A stretch of 64,000 nucleotides of DNA from Bacteroidales bacterium. Lineage in GTDB: Bacteria; Bacteroidota; Bacteroidia; Bacteroidales; P3. Under the pieces are notes generated by a model that saw only the letters and a list, made by a program, of their open reading frames with translations, searched no databases and had not been told where the DNA came from. Both the position numbers and the translations under genes were made by a program. The stretch is from the NCBI GenBank assembly GCA_017428115.1, contig JAFRRK010000086.1, positions 1 to 64,000 on the forward strand, read 5' to 3'. Of this stretch, positions 1-8,948 are shown in pieces. The stretch's first letter is position 1, and every line of letters starts with the position of its first letter.

Positions 1-282
1 AATAAAAAATAAAAAATAAAAAATAAAAGTCGAAAACCTACCATGCTCATAAAAGAAAAAAATGCGTATATTTACATCAACAAATGTGCTTGACCATTAT
101 ATGTAATTAGCCATACAATAAACTGAAAATAACGCAATTAAATAATTCTTTTATCATGAAAAAAAGTACTATTTCTTCGCCATGCCGGTGTTTTGGCCAT
201 CGGACACATCTTTGTGTGCCGAATGCACGCGCTCTAAAAAAGATCATAAAAAAAAAAACCACCTCAATAATAACACCTTAAA
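1..282. other. AT-rich intergenic region, left edge
   Basis: No gene is seen here. The first 28 bases are four tandem copies of the heptamer AATAAAA, cut by the window edge, so the true array may be longer. A short hairpin lies at 201-221 (CGG-CACA pairing with TGTG-CCG). The rest is low-complexity AT-rich sequence leading into the secreted protein at 283. Confidence 0.5.
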
Positions 283-1431
283 ATGATATTGAAAATAGAA
301 AAAAGAGTTTTGTATGCAGTGATTTTTGTTGCGCTGATGAGTTTCACCGCAGCAGACGCAATCGGCCAGCCGGAGATAAGATACCCCAATCAAGCATATC
401 AGTATTGGTATGAACCTTGTGGCGACACGGATATTTTTGGTCAAAATTATTATGGTACCGAATATGGTATGCCCTTCCCTTTCAGTTTTTTTAACGATCC
501 ACCTTTAATCAATGATCATATTTGTTTTGTCAACCCGTTTGGCAGGGAGGAATATAAACAAAGGATATACGGAGTGGCGCTTAATCTAACCAGGAGGTTG
601 GTTGGCAGTCATGACGTTGATTCTCTCTTTGTGCCAATAGACAGAGATATTACGGTAGACATCGTGCTATACAACTTCACGCCGGGCGACTCAAATGTGC
701 GATTGGTCAAGAGCCAGACCTTCATGCTGGAAGAGAACCAGAGCCCTGACGTGATGATGGTATACAAGAATTTGGCACACAATTTGCGACATGAAGTCAC
801 AGATTCGTTAATTATATGTCCGACGTATGAGTTCTATTTCGACTCGCCTGTGGACGTAGATGGATATTATTATGTGGGGGTAAATTCGATGGATAGATTT
901 TTCCTTTGGGCTTTTAATATTCGATCTTTGGAAGTTGTGATAGGCAGAGGAGACGGAGCGTGCTGCCATCCAGGGTACCAAGGTTTTGTGGACATGAATA
1001 AAGGCATGCTGGTGCAATGGAATGCCGAATGCTCACATCGGTTGGGGCTAGAATGGGGCTATGGCTGGTATATGTACGACGCGCCCGGAGTGATAGCGCC
1101 GCTGACGGACACCATTTTCACTTCTCTTGGACAAGGGTTGTTCCCGATAACCATGCCGCAGGGCTATCAGAACGCCAACGGGCCGACGGCGGAAAGCGGG
1201 AGGGTGAGGCTGCTGCCCAACCCAGCGAAGGAGAGTGTGACGGTGATGGCGGAGGATGCAATAAGGCACGTGGAGCTGGCGGACATGGCTGGGCGAGTGC
1301 TAGTGGCGAAGCAGTGCGACGGCGGAGAGCGGCGGCTGACGCAGAATGTCGGCACGCTGCCTAAGGGCGTCTATGTGGCGAAGGTGAAGACTGCGACGGG
1401 GGTGACATCGCAGAAACTGGTGATAGAGTAA
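283..1431 (+). CDS. T9SS type A sorting-domain protein, function unknown
   Basis: A 382-residue secreted protein. An N-terminal signal peptide (basic start, then a hydrophobic stretch ending near residue 28) is followed by about 270 residues that I do not recognise. The last 75 residues look like a type IX secretion C-terminal sorting domain of type A: LLPNPAKESVTV, then a VELADMAGRVL-like strand and the ending LPKGVYVAKV...KLVIE. This predicts export through the Sec system and then T9SS, followed by anchoring or release at the cell surface. The 3' third is more GC-rich and codon-biased than the 5' part, as if the sorting domain were attached to a different passenger. No neighbour hints at the substrate. 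Confidence 0.75.
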   Translation: MILKIEKRVLYAVIFVALMSFTAADAIGQPEIRYPNQAYQYWYEPCGDTDIFGQNYYGTEYGMPFPFSFFNDPPLINDHICFVNPFGREEYKQRIYGVALNLTRRLVGSHDVDSLFVPIDRDITVDIVLYNFTPGDSNVRLVKSQTFMLEENQSPDVMMVYKNLAHNLRHEVTDSLIICPTYEFYFDSPVDVDGYYYVGVNSMDRFFLWAFNIRSLEVVIGRGDGACCHPGYQGFVDMNKGMLVQWNAECSHRLGLEWGYGWYMYDAPGVIAPLTDTIFTSLGQGLFPITMPQGYQNANGPTAESGRVRLLPNPAKESVTVMAEDAIRHVELADMAGRVLVAKQCDGGERRLTQNVGTLPKGVYVAKVKTATGVTSQKLVIE

Positions 1432-1480
1432 AGGGGAAAATAATGAATTGTGAAAAACGAAAAATATTGGATTATTTTTA

Positions 1481-1510
1481 TTGCCAACTAAAATAATGTT
1501 TGTATATTTG
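1481..1510 (+). promoter_or_regulatory. Bacteroidota promoter upstream of tgt
   Basis: TTG at 1481-1483, a 19-nt spacer, then TATATTTG at 1503-1510, matching the Bacteroidota consensus TTTG-N19/20-TAnnTTTG. Transcription would start near 1517, about 60 nt before tgt. Confidence 0.6.
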
Positions 1511-1575
1511 CAATGTTGAATGGCAGCCTCCAAGATGGGGAGGCGAGCGATTGGTATATTGATTAACTGACTGTT

Positions 1576-2706
1576 ATGACGTTCGACATTGTCAGAGAAG
1601 ACCCTCGAAGTGGCGCGCGTGCAGGTGTGATGCACACGGCACATGGCGATATTCCCACCCCTATCTTTATGCCAGTAGGGACGGCAGGGAGCGTGAAGGC
1701 AGTGCATCAGCGCGAGCTGCGCGAGGATATAGACGCGAAGATAATACTCGGCAACACCTATCACCTGTATCTGCGTCCGGGGCTTGAGATACTGAGGGCG
1801 GCAGGGGGGCTGCACGGCTTTAACGGTTGGGAGCGCCCACTGCTGACCGACAGTGGCGGGTTTCAGGTTTTTTCGCTAGCCGAGAACCGCAAGATAAAGG
1901 AGGAAGGATGCACGTTTCGCTCGCATATCGACGGCAGCCGACATCTGTTCACACCCGAGAGTGTGATGGACATTGAGCGGGTGATAGGTGCCGACATTAT
2001 GATGGCATTTGATGAGTGCGCACCGGGCGAGTCGGACTACCGCTATGCCAAACAGTCGATGGAGCTGACACACCGCTGGCTGGACCGCTGTGTGCGGCGC
2101 TACGGCGAAACAGAGCCGCTGTATGGCTACGAGCAGAGCCTGTTCCCGATAGTGCAGGGGTGTAAGTATGCCGACCTGCGACGCCAGTCGGCCGAGTATA
2201 TAGCCAGCAAGGGGGCCGACGGCAATGCCATAGGCGGGCTGGCGGTGGGCGAGCCGACGGAGACGATGTATGAGATGGTGGAGGTGGTGAACGCCATACT
2301 GCCCAAAGACCGGCCACGCTACTTGATGGGGGTGGGAACACCGACCAACATTTTGGAGAACATAGAGCGGGGGGTGGACATGTTCGACTGTGTGATGCCT
2401 ACGCGCAACGGACGAAACGGCCTGCTGTTCACCGCCCATGGCACCATCAACATCAAGAACAAGAAATGGGAGGACTGTTTCGACCCAATTGACCCCGAGA
2501 GCCAGGCGGAATGCGACAGGGTGTATACGCTGGCATATCTGCATCACCTGATTAAGGCAGAGGAGATTTTGGGGTTGCAGATATGTTCGATACATAATCT
2601 GACGTTCTACTTATGGCTGGTGCGCACGGCAAGAGAGCACATCATTGGAGGCGATTATGTGGAATGGAAGTCCCACCTGCTGCCAGAACTGGAAAGGAGG
2701 CTATGA
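1576..2706 (+). CDS. tgt: queuine/preQ1 tRNA-ribosyltransferase
   Basis: Exchanges guanine-34 of GUN-anticodon tRNAs for preQ1, a step of queuosine synthesis. The 376-residue length and motifs fit Tgt: MPVGTAGSVKAVHQ near residue 35, the catalytic-region DSGGFQVFSL near residue 96, FDECAPG near residue 150, the GGLAVGE loop, and the MPTRNGRNG region that carries the second catalytic Asp neighbourhood. The C-terminal zinc site (CxCxxC...H in the E. coli and Zymomonas enzymes) is not present in canonical form: the segment around KWEDCFDPIDPES has only scattered Cys, followed by the conserved SIHNL and YLWLVR. I recall the same loss in other Bacteroidota Tgt. A promoter lies at 1481-1510. The partner enzyme QueA is at the other end of the window. 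Confidence 0.95.
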   Translation: MTFDIVREDPRSGARAGVMHTAHGDIPTPIFMPVGTAGSVKAVHQRELREDIDAKIILGNTYHLYLRPGLEILRAAGGLHGFNGWERPLLTDSGGFQVFSLAENRKIKEEGCTFRSHIDGSRHLFTPESVMDIERVIGADIMMAFDECAPGESDYRYAKQSMELTHRWLDRCVRRYGETEPLYGYEQSLFPIVQGCKYADLRRQSAEYIASKGADGNAIGGLAVGEPTETMYEMVEVVNAILPKDRPRYLMGVGTPTNILENIERGVDMFDCVMPTRNGRNGLLFTAHGTINIKNKKWEDCFDPIDPESQAECDRVYTLAYLHHLIKAEEILGLQICSIHNLTFYLWLVRTAREHIIGGDYVEWKSHLLPELERRL

Positions 2707-2873
2707 CCATATTGCCCACCGAGCGATAGACAACAATTGATAGACAATGAAATATAGGGAGGTTAAGTTAGTTTAACATTTTATTTGTCTTTTTTTGCAA
2801 CAAATAAAGAAGCAAGGTGTCTATTAGTGTTGAGACAAACAAGGATTAAAATGGATATAAAATATTATCAATT

Positions 2874-5699
2874 ATGAAAGGCAAATATTTACTATTATTA
2901 ATGGCACTAAGCTTGTGCATAGTAGGAGTGATGGCGCAGTCGGATCCCTGTCCCGGATTTCATAATCCCACCAACTTCAACTCTTATTTTGGTTCAACGG
3001 GCTCATGGTCGGCACGAGTGGGTGACCGAGTGCAAGGCACTACCGGCAGCACGGGCTATAACGTGCTGAGCACCTGTGCACGCCCCAACAAAACGCCCAT
3101 CAAGGGCAATGCCAATATCACCTCGTCGGACTATTACTCGGGCTATTGCCCACACCGCTGCGGCTCGTGCAACCAATGCACCCTGTTCGACGGGCATGAC
3201 CAGCGTTTCAGAATCTACACTCAGACGGATGCCGGCCTCGACCAGTTCACTATCAACAACGGGCAGGGGATGCAGCGCATACCTGCCGGACACTTCAGCA
3301 GCATACGCCTGGGCGACATGCGAGCCACAGGCCAATGCGTGTCCAACATCAACTCTGACGGCAACAACAAGGGCGCTGAGGCATTGTTCTACACCATGAA
3401 GGTGACGGCACAGAATGCATTGCTGTTTATCGACTATGCTGTGGTGGCATGCCGCTACGACCATGCCCCCTGGCAGGCGGGTGAGTTTCTGATACGCGTG
3501 TGCGGCAAGAACAGCACCACTGGCCAGTGGAACAATTTCCCGCTGAACGACAGCCTGTGGTTTAACGTGCCGGCCCCGGCCATCACTGGCGCACTGCCGA
3601 CACCTTGGCAGGAGGGTCTGCCCGGCGGTGCCGCCGGCTCCACCACATGCGGCTATTGCTACAAGCCCTGGACAAGGGTGGCCATCAGCCTGATAAATTA
3701 TATCTACGACTCGGTGCGTGTGGAAATGTATACGAGCGACTGCATCTATAATGTGGACCCGATATACGCCTATATAGCAGGCGACTGCCAGCCGATGCAG
3801 ATTACCGCTTCGGGATGCCCCGCAGGCTCGAGCAATGCTGTGGACACGCTGCGCGCACCGGCGGGACTGCTGACGTATACATGGTATGTGTCGTCGGAGG
3901 GCTATTCGGGCAACACCGGCAATACGTCGTATATGAACTCGCTTCCGTTCAGATTGGTACAGGCCACCAGTACCAACAACACCTATGTGGCCACCACCGA
4001 CGATTTTATCGTCACAGAGGGTGCGCAGGCGGGCGACACGGTGGGCATACAGACTTTCAAGTGCGTGATGACCTCGGCAATGGACCCTGACAAACCTTTC
4101 CACTCGGTGGTGTATGCCACGGTGAGCAACACCAAGCCTGTGGTTAATGCGGTGCTGACACCGAAATGCGACAGCACGGTGGAGATGAGGGCAGCGGGCA
4201 TAGTGCGCTACCAGGGCGCCGACGCTCCACACCTAGTAGACAGCATCACACGGTGGGATATATATGAGGGCAGCACCGACGACACTCCCCTGCTGGGTTC
4301 AGTTTTCGGGAAGGAGGCTTCGTATAAGTTCAGCGACCAACAGGCCCACGCTGTGAAACTGACCATGTATACCGAGGACAGCAGCTGCTACACCTCACAA
4401 ACCTATGTGGTATATCCCATACTGCCTCCCGATATCCATATCAATATTGACAAGCGCACCCTCTGTGTTGGCGAAAACCCGAACGTCAGCGAGGATGCGA
4501 CCATTACCGACCTGACAGCAGATGTGGACCAACGCCGCTGGGTATTTGCAGATACCACCTACGGCAACGTTGCCACGGTGGTGCGCCACTTTACTGAGTT
4601 TGAGAATTCCTTTATGCTTATAGTCACTGGCAGAAACGGATGTGTGGACACCCTTTACGACACAATATATTTCTTCCACGACCCAGAAGTGACATTCAGT
4701 AACGACACCGTGATATGCAATGGACATGAGGCCCATGTGACGGCATCGACACCTGTGTCGGGTTGCTCGTTTGCATGGTTCCGTCATAAGGACCAACCCG
4801 GCGAGACACCTATCTGCGAGGGCAACACGCTGTTTGTACGACCCACGCAAAACCGCACACGATACTATCTGCGGGTCACTGCCCAGGCTGGCTGCGTGGC
4901 ATGGGACAGCGTCGACCTCTCACTTATCTCTACTAAGATAACATCCTATCCCAGCAGTGCAAAGCATTGCCCCGGAGACACGGTGATGCTAGTGGGCAGT
5001 GGTGCACTATGGTACGAATGGTCGTCCTATCCGGGTGACCCTGACCTCGAACGGCAGGCACACAACGACACTATCTATGTATCGCCCAACGAGGACACAC
5101 GCTACTATATGATAGGCTATGCGGCTGACAGCTGCGACGTGGCGGCAATCAGCATATTGGTTAAAAATGTCCCGCTGCCAGTGCTTAACTATAGCTACAA
5201 CCCACAGTATATCGACACCGAGACTCCGGTGGTCAATTTCACCGACCTTTCGCAAAACAGGGACCACTCGCGTTGGATTTTTGGCGACGGTTCTGCTGCC
5301 ACAGGCGAAACCATTACCCACCACTTCGACATCTATGTACCCGAGTGCAACACTGTCACGTTGGAGAGTTATAACGAGATTGGCTGTATGGTCAGCGACA
5401 CCTTCTCAATACCTATCGACACCTTTGGCTTCTACCGTCCAAATATATTCACACCTAACAAGTCGACCAATAATCGGTTCTCGATAATATGCCCTAGCAA
5501 TCTCGACAAGTTCCATATTGCCATATTCAATCGCCGTGGAGCATTGGTATTCAGCTCCGACGACCAACATTTTGAATGGGACGGCACCTCGGACGGCAAA
5601 TTGCTGCCTCAGGATGCATACCCCTACATTATCACTTACACACGCGCAGGCAACGTATCAGAATACAAAGTTTCGGGCACTATCACACTTATACGGTGA
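2874..5699 (+). CDS. Large T9SS type B (gliding-motility C-terminal) surface protein
   Basis: A 941-residue secreted protein with a Sec signal peptide ending near residue 22 (..GVMAQ). The N-terminal half is rich in Cys and Gly and resembles an uncharacterised adhesin-like module. Residues from about 500 to 840 look like PKD/Ig-like repeats: VCVGENPNVS, ICNGHEAHVTAS, CPGDTVML and a PKD-type segment with WIFGDGS. The last 85 residues form a gliding-motility-associated C-terminal domain (FRPNIFTPN-type motif, here FYRPNIFTPNKSTNNRF, then FNRRGALVF and WDGTSDGKLLP), which is a type B sorting signal for T9SS. The role is probably surface adhesion or a structural filament, inferred from architecture only. 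A hairpin terminator lies 26 nt past the stop. Confidence 0.85.
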   Translation: MKGKYLLLLMALSLCIVGVMAQSDPCPGFHNPTNFNSYFGSTGSWSARVGDRVQGTTGSTGYNVLSTCARPNKTPIKGNANITSSDYYSGYCPHRCGSCNQCTLFDGHDQRFRIYTQTDAGLDQFTINNGQGMQRIPAGHFSSIRLGDMRATGQCVSNINSDGNNKGAEALFYTMKVTAQNALLFIDYAVVACRYDHAPWQAGEFLIRVCGKNSTTGQWNNFPLNDSLWFNVPAPAITGALPTPWQEGLPGGAAGSTTCGYCYKPWTRVAISLINYIYDSVRVEMYTSDCIYNVDPIYAYIAGDCQPMQITASGCPAGSSNAVDTLRAPAGLLTYTWYVSSEGYSGNTGNTSYMNSLPFRLVQATSTNNTYVATTDDFIVTEGAQAGDTVGIQTFKCVMTSAMDPDKPFHSVVYATVSNTKPVVNAVLTPKCDSTVEMRAAGIVRYQGADAPHLVDSITRWDIYEGSTDDTPLLGSVFGKEASYKFSDQQAHAVKLTMYTEDSSCYTSQTYVVYPILPPDIHINIDKRTLCVGENPNVSEDATITDLTADVDQRRWVFADTTYGNVATVVRHFTEFENSFMLIVTGRNGCVDTLYDTIYFFHDPEVTFSNDTVICNGHEAHVTASTPVSGCSFAWFRHKDQPGETPICEGNTLFVRPTQNRTRYYLRVTAQAGCVAWDSVDLSLISTKITSYPSSAKHCPGDTVMLVGSGALWYEWSSYPGDPDLERQAHNDTIYVSPNEDTRYYMIGYAADSCDVAAISILVKNVPLPVLNYSYNPQYIDTETPVVNFTDLSQNRDHSRWIFGDGSAATGETITHHFDIYVPECNTVTLESYNEIGCMVSDTFSIPIDTFGFYRPNIFTPNKSTNNRFSIICPSNLDKFHIAIFNRRGALVFSSDDQHFEWDGTSDGKLLPQDAYPYIITYTRAGNVSEYKVSGTITLIR

Positions 5700-5724
5700 C
5701 GTGCAAGGAACAAAAGACAATAAG

Positions 5725-5756
5725 AATGGAGCCGACTGATTGCAGCCGGCTCCATT
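5725..5756. terminator. Hairpin between convergent genes
   Basis: A 10-bp perfect stem, AATGGAGCCG (5725-5734) with CGGCTCCATT (5747-5756). It sits between the 3' ends of the T9SS type B gene and alaS and could serve both strands. The T-tract is weak, so efficiency is uncertain. Confidence 0.55.
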
Positions 5757-5780
5757 TGTTATCTGCATAGAGGATAAAAG

Positions 5781-8396
5781 CTATACCATCTCAGCTGCCA
5801 CCTGCATGGCACGGTCGAGACCGTCGAGGTTTTTGCCTCCGGCAGTGGCATAGGCAGGCTGTCCGCCGCCACCGCCCTGTATCTCTTTGCCAGCGGTGCG
5901 GACAATTGTACCAGCATTCTTACCGGCATCCACACGGTTTTGACCTAGGCACACCAGCAGCGATGGCTTGTCGCCAAAGGCGCTGGCAAGCACCACAGCC
6001 ATGTCGGGATATTGGTTGCGAAGGGCAAGCATGGCATCCTTTAATTGGCAAAGGTCGGCATCGACACGTTGCACATAGAGTGGATCATGCTGTAGCCTGT
6101 CGGCGATACCGCGTACAAAGCCGGCCACCTGCTCCTTTTTGAAATGTTCCAACTGCGAGCGCAACTCGGCATTGTCGTCTTGAAGACGCTGCACAGCTGC
6201 GGCGATGTCTTTGGGATTCTTAAGCATTTCGCGCAGTGAATCCAGCTGGTCTTGCATGGCATTGTTGTACATCTCGGCACCAGCCCCAGTCACAGCCTCG
6301 ATACGGCGCATACCAGCTGCCACGGCACCTTCGCTAACAATGCGAAACGAGCCTATGTGGCCTGTGTTGTCGATATGAGTACCACCACAGAATTCGACGC
6401 TATCGCCAAATTTTACCACACGCACATATTCGCCGTACTTCTCGCCAAACAAGGCCATGGCACCCAGTTTCTGCGCCTCAGCAATGGGCATAGAACGATG
6501 CTCCTCAAGAGCGATGGCACGACGGATGTCGATATTCACCTGTTTCTCCACCTCGCGGATTTCCTCGTGAGAGAGCTTGGCAAAATGAGAGAAGTCGAAA
6601 CGCAGCCGTTGATCGTCGACGCTTGAGCCTTTCTGTTCCACATGGTTGCCCAGAACATTGCGCAAGGCCTTGTGAAGAAGGTGGGTGGCAGTGTGGTTGC
6701 AGGCAATAGCTATACGGCGGCATTTGTCCACCTCGGCCTTAAATATGGAATTGAGAGAATTGAGACACAGCTCGAACTTGTCGGCAGGGACAATATGCAC
6801 GATGAGGTTGTTCTCCTTTTTAGTGTCCACCACTGGCAAGAGGTCGCCTGCTGAAGTGGTGAGGGTTCCTTTGTCGCCCACTTGCCCGCCGCTTTCGCCG
6901 TAAAAGGGCGTTTTGTCCAGCACTATCTGGTAGAACTCTTTGTCTTTCACTTTGACGTGACGGTAACGGGCTATGCGCACTTCGGCGGTCAAAGTGTCGT
7001 AACCAAGAAACTCTTGGTTCACATCGGGCAGGAGCTCCACCCAGTCGTCATTTTCCACAGCTGCTGCAGCACGTGAACGTTGTTTCTGCTCGGCAAGGCC
7101 CTGCTGGAAACCATCCATGTCCACGGCCCAACCCTTCTCAGCAGCCATCAGCTGAGTGAGGTCTATGGGGAAGCCATAGGTGTCAAACAGTTCAAAAGCA
7201 AAGGCACCATCTATTATCTTGTTGCCACCATCTGACTTAGTCACGTAGTCCTCAAAGCGGCCGATGCCGTTGGCAAGGGTTTTGAGGAAAGACTGTTCCT
7301 CTTCAAGAATGATACGACGTATCAGCTCCTGCTGGTTCACCAACTCGGGATACTGTGTGCCCATCTGACCGACAAGGGTGTCGACCAATTCGTTGATAAA
7401 TGGTTGTTTAAATCCCAAGAAGGTGTAGCCGTAACGTACGGCACGACGCAAAATGCGACGAATCACATAGCCTGCCTTGGCGTTGCTTGGCAGCTGTCCG
7501 TCGGCAATGCTGAAGCTGACAGCTCGCAGGTGATCGGCAATCACACGCATCGCCACATCTGCCTCTTCGTTCTGCCCATACACTCTGCCAGCCTTCTGTG
7601 CTATGGCCTGAATGAGGGGCTGGAAGACGTCGGTATCGTAGTTCGACTTCTTACCCTGCATGACCATGCAAAGGCGCTCGAAACCCATACCGGTGTCGAT
7701 ATGTTTTGCCTTCAGAGGTTCTAGAGTGCCGTTGGCAAGACGGTTATACTGCATAAAGACAAGATTCCAAATCTCGATAACCAGTGGGTTGTCCTTATTC
7801 ACTAGCTCGGCACCCGGCACACGCTGCTTTTCCGCCTCGTCGCGCAAATCAATGTGTATCTCGCTACAGGGGCCACAGGGGCCTTGTTCGCCCATCTCCC
7901 AAAAGTTGTCTTTTTTCGACCCCTTCAGTATGCGGTTTTCCTCCACATGCTCCTTCCAGTACTCATAGGCCTCGGTATCCATCGCCAAACCTTCTTTCTC
8001 ATCGCCTCCAAAGACGGTGACATACAAGTTCTGCTTATCTATGCCCATCACTTCGGTAAGAAATTCCCAGCCGTAGGCAATGGCCTCTTTCTTAAAATAG
8101 TCGCCAAACGACCAATTGCCCAACATCTCGAACATGGTGTGATGATACGTGTCGTGGCCCACCTCCTCGAGGTCGTTATGCTTACCACTTACACGCAAAC
8201 ACTTCTGTGCATCAGCCACACGAGGGTATGGAGCATTGGCATTGCCAAGAAAGATGTCCTTAAACTGGTTCATGCCGGCATTGGTAAACATTAACGTAGG
8301 GTCGTTCTTTACCACCATGGCTGCACTAGGCACAATGTGGTGGCCATGGCTTTCAAAGAATTGCAAAAACTTGCTTCGTATTTCGTTGCTTGTCAT
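5781..8396 (-). CDS. alaS: Alanine-tRNA ligase
   Basis: Charges tRNA-Ala with alanine. At 871 residues it is the normal full length. Visible landmarks are the class II catalytic core at the N-terminus (RSKFLQFFESHGH, then PTLMFTNAGMNQFKDIFLG), the editing-domain metal site HTATHLLHKAL near residue 570, the second editing motif EFCGGTHI near residue 670, and the C-Ala domain ending in GGGGGQPAYATAGG. The ATG at 8394-8396 is the natural start because the class II core begins immediately. It is convergent with the T9SS gene on the left and in tandem with the GroES-like gene upstream (54 nt gap). Confidence 0.97.
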   Translation of the reverse strand: MTSNEIRSKFLQFFESHGHHIVPSAAMVVKNDPTLMFTNAGMNQFKDIFLGNANAPYPRVADAQKCLRVSGKHNDLEEVGHDTYHHTMFEMLGNWSFGDYFKKEAIAYGWEFLTEVMGIDKQNLYVTVFGGDEKEGLAMDTEAYEYWKEHVEENRILKGSKKDNFWEMGEQGPCGPCSEIHIDLRDEAEKQRVPGAELVNKDNPLVIEIWNLVFMQYNRLANGTLEPLKAKHIDTGMGFERLCMVMQGKKSNYDTDVFQPLIQAIAQKAGRVYGQNEEADVAMRVIADHLRAVSFSIADGQLPSNAKAGYVIRRILRRAVRYGYTFLGFKQPFINELVDTLVGQMGTQYPELVNQQELIRRIILEEEQSFLKTLANGIGRFEDYVTKSDGGNKIIDGAFAFELFDTYGFPIDLTQLMAAEKGWAVDMDGFQQGLAEQKQRSRAAAAVENDDWVELLPDVNQEFLGYDTLTAEVRIARYRHVKVKDKEFYQIVLDKTPFYGESGGQVGDKGTLTTSAGDLLPVVDTKKENNLIVHIVPADKFELCLNSLNSIFKAEVDKCRRIAIACNHTATHLLHKALRNVLGNHVEQKGSSVDDQRLRFDFSHFAKLSHEEIREVEKQVNIDIRRAIALEEHRSMPIAEAQKLGAMALFGEKYGEYVRVVKFGDSVEFCGGTHIDNTGHIGSFRIVSEGAVAAGMRRIEAVTGAGAEMYNNAMQDQLDSLREMLKNPKDIAAAVQRLQDDNAELRSQLEHFKKEQVAGFVRGIADRLQHDPLYVQRVDADLCQLKDAMLALRNQYPDMAVVLASAFGDKPSLLVCLGQNRVDAGKNAGTIVRTAGKEIQGGGGGQPAYATAGGKNLDGLDRAMQVAAEMV

Positions 8397-8449
8397 TATA
8401 ATAGATATATTATTTATTCAGTACCATTATAGTTTTAGAACCACTACAA

Positions 8450-8806
8450 TTAAAACTCATCTCTTTCCACCAAAAGGATGGCACTTTGGGGGACTATGAA
8501 ATATTTTTCGCCGTTATATTTTATTTCCACAGCATTTTTCTGAAGAAACAGAGCCAAGTCGCCCTGCCTCACCTGTAGGGGCATATAGCGTGCATCACCC
8601 GCTTTGGGGTTCCAAGCCTCCCCCTCGTCCATATTGGGCAATGGGTATCCGGGGCCACACTTCAATATGTAGCCCGACTGCACTGTCTCCTTGTCCTGAT
8701 AGCCTGCGGGCAGATAGAGCCCGCTCTTTGTACGGTCGACACCATCGTTGGGTTTAACCAACACCCTGTCGCCCACAACAATAATCTTATCTAAGTCCTT
8801 TGTCAT
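8450..8806 (-). CDS. GroES-family co-chaperone-like protein
   Basis: A 118-residue protein of the GroES/Cpn10 fold seen beside other genes in Bacteroidota, distinct from the groES of the groESL operon. Motifs are VVGDRVLVKPND at the N-terminus, TKSGLYLPAG, a glycine-rich GYILKCGPGYPLPN strand, and the C-terminal YFIVPQSAILLVERDE. The reading frame extends 30 codons further upstream, but the extension is hydrophobic and unlike the family, so ATG at 8804-8806 is chosen; it starts directly with the Cpn10 core. A TAATTTTG -7 element lies 20 nt upstream on the same strand (8825-8832). Whether it works with GroEL is inference. Confidence 0.8.
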   Translation of the reverse strand: MTKDLDKIIVVGDRVLVKPNDGVDRTKSGLYLPAGYQDKETVQSGYILKCGPGYPLPNMDEGEAWNPKAGDARYMPLQVRQGDLALFLQKNAVEIKYNGEKYFIVPQSAILLVERDEF

Positions 8807-8824
8807 ATATATAAAAAGAAATTG

Positions 8825-8832
8825 CAAAATTA
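8825..8832 (-). promoter_or_regulatory. -7 promoter element for the GroES-like gene
   Basis: TAATTTTG read on the minus strand (TAnnTTTG consensus), about 20 nt before the start codon at 8806. No clear -33 element. Confidence 0.4.
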
Positions 8833-8885
8833 CGAAAAAAAAGTGAGAAGTGATGCACTGAGTGTAAAAAGTGATTTTTTTTTTG

Positions 8886-8893
8886 TACCTTTG
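8886..8893 (+). promoter_or_regulatory. -7 promoter element for the fucosidase gene
   Basis: TACCTTTG matches TAnnTTTG. It lies 56 nt before the ATG at 8949. The -33 region is a weak match. Confidence 0.45.
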
Positions 8894-8948
8894 CAATTTG
8901 GCATCAACGCCTACTTTAAACCACTACAAACTGAAACACAATATCATT

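Noticed and set aside
1017..1364. Alternative-frame protein inside the sorting-domain region of the first gene
   Set aside because: Arg/Ala/Gly-rich shadow frame caused by high GC in the real gene.
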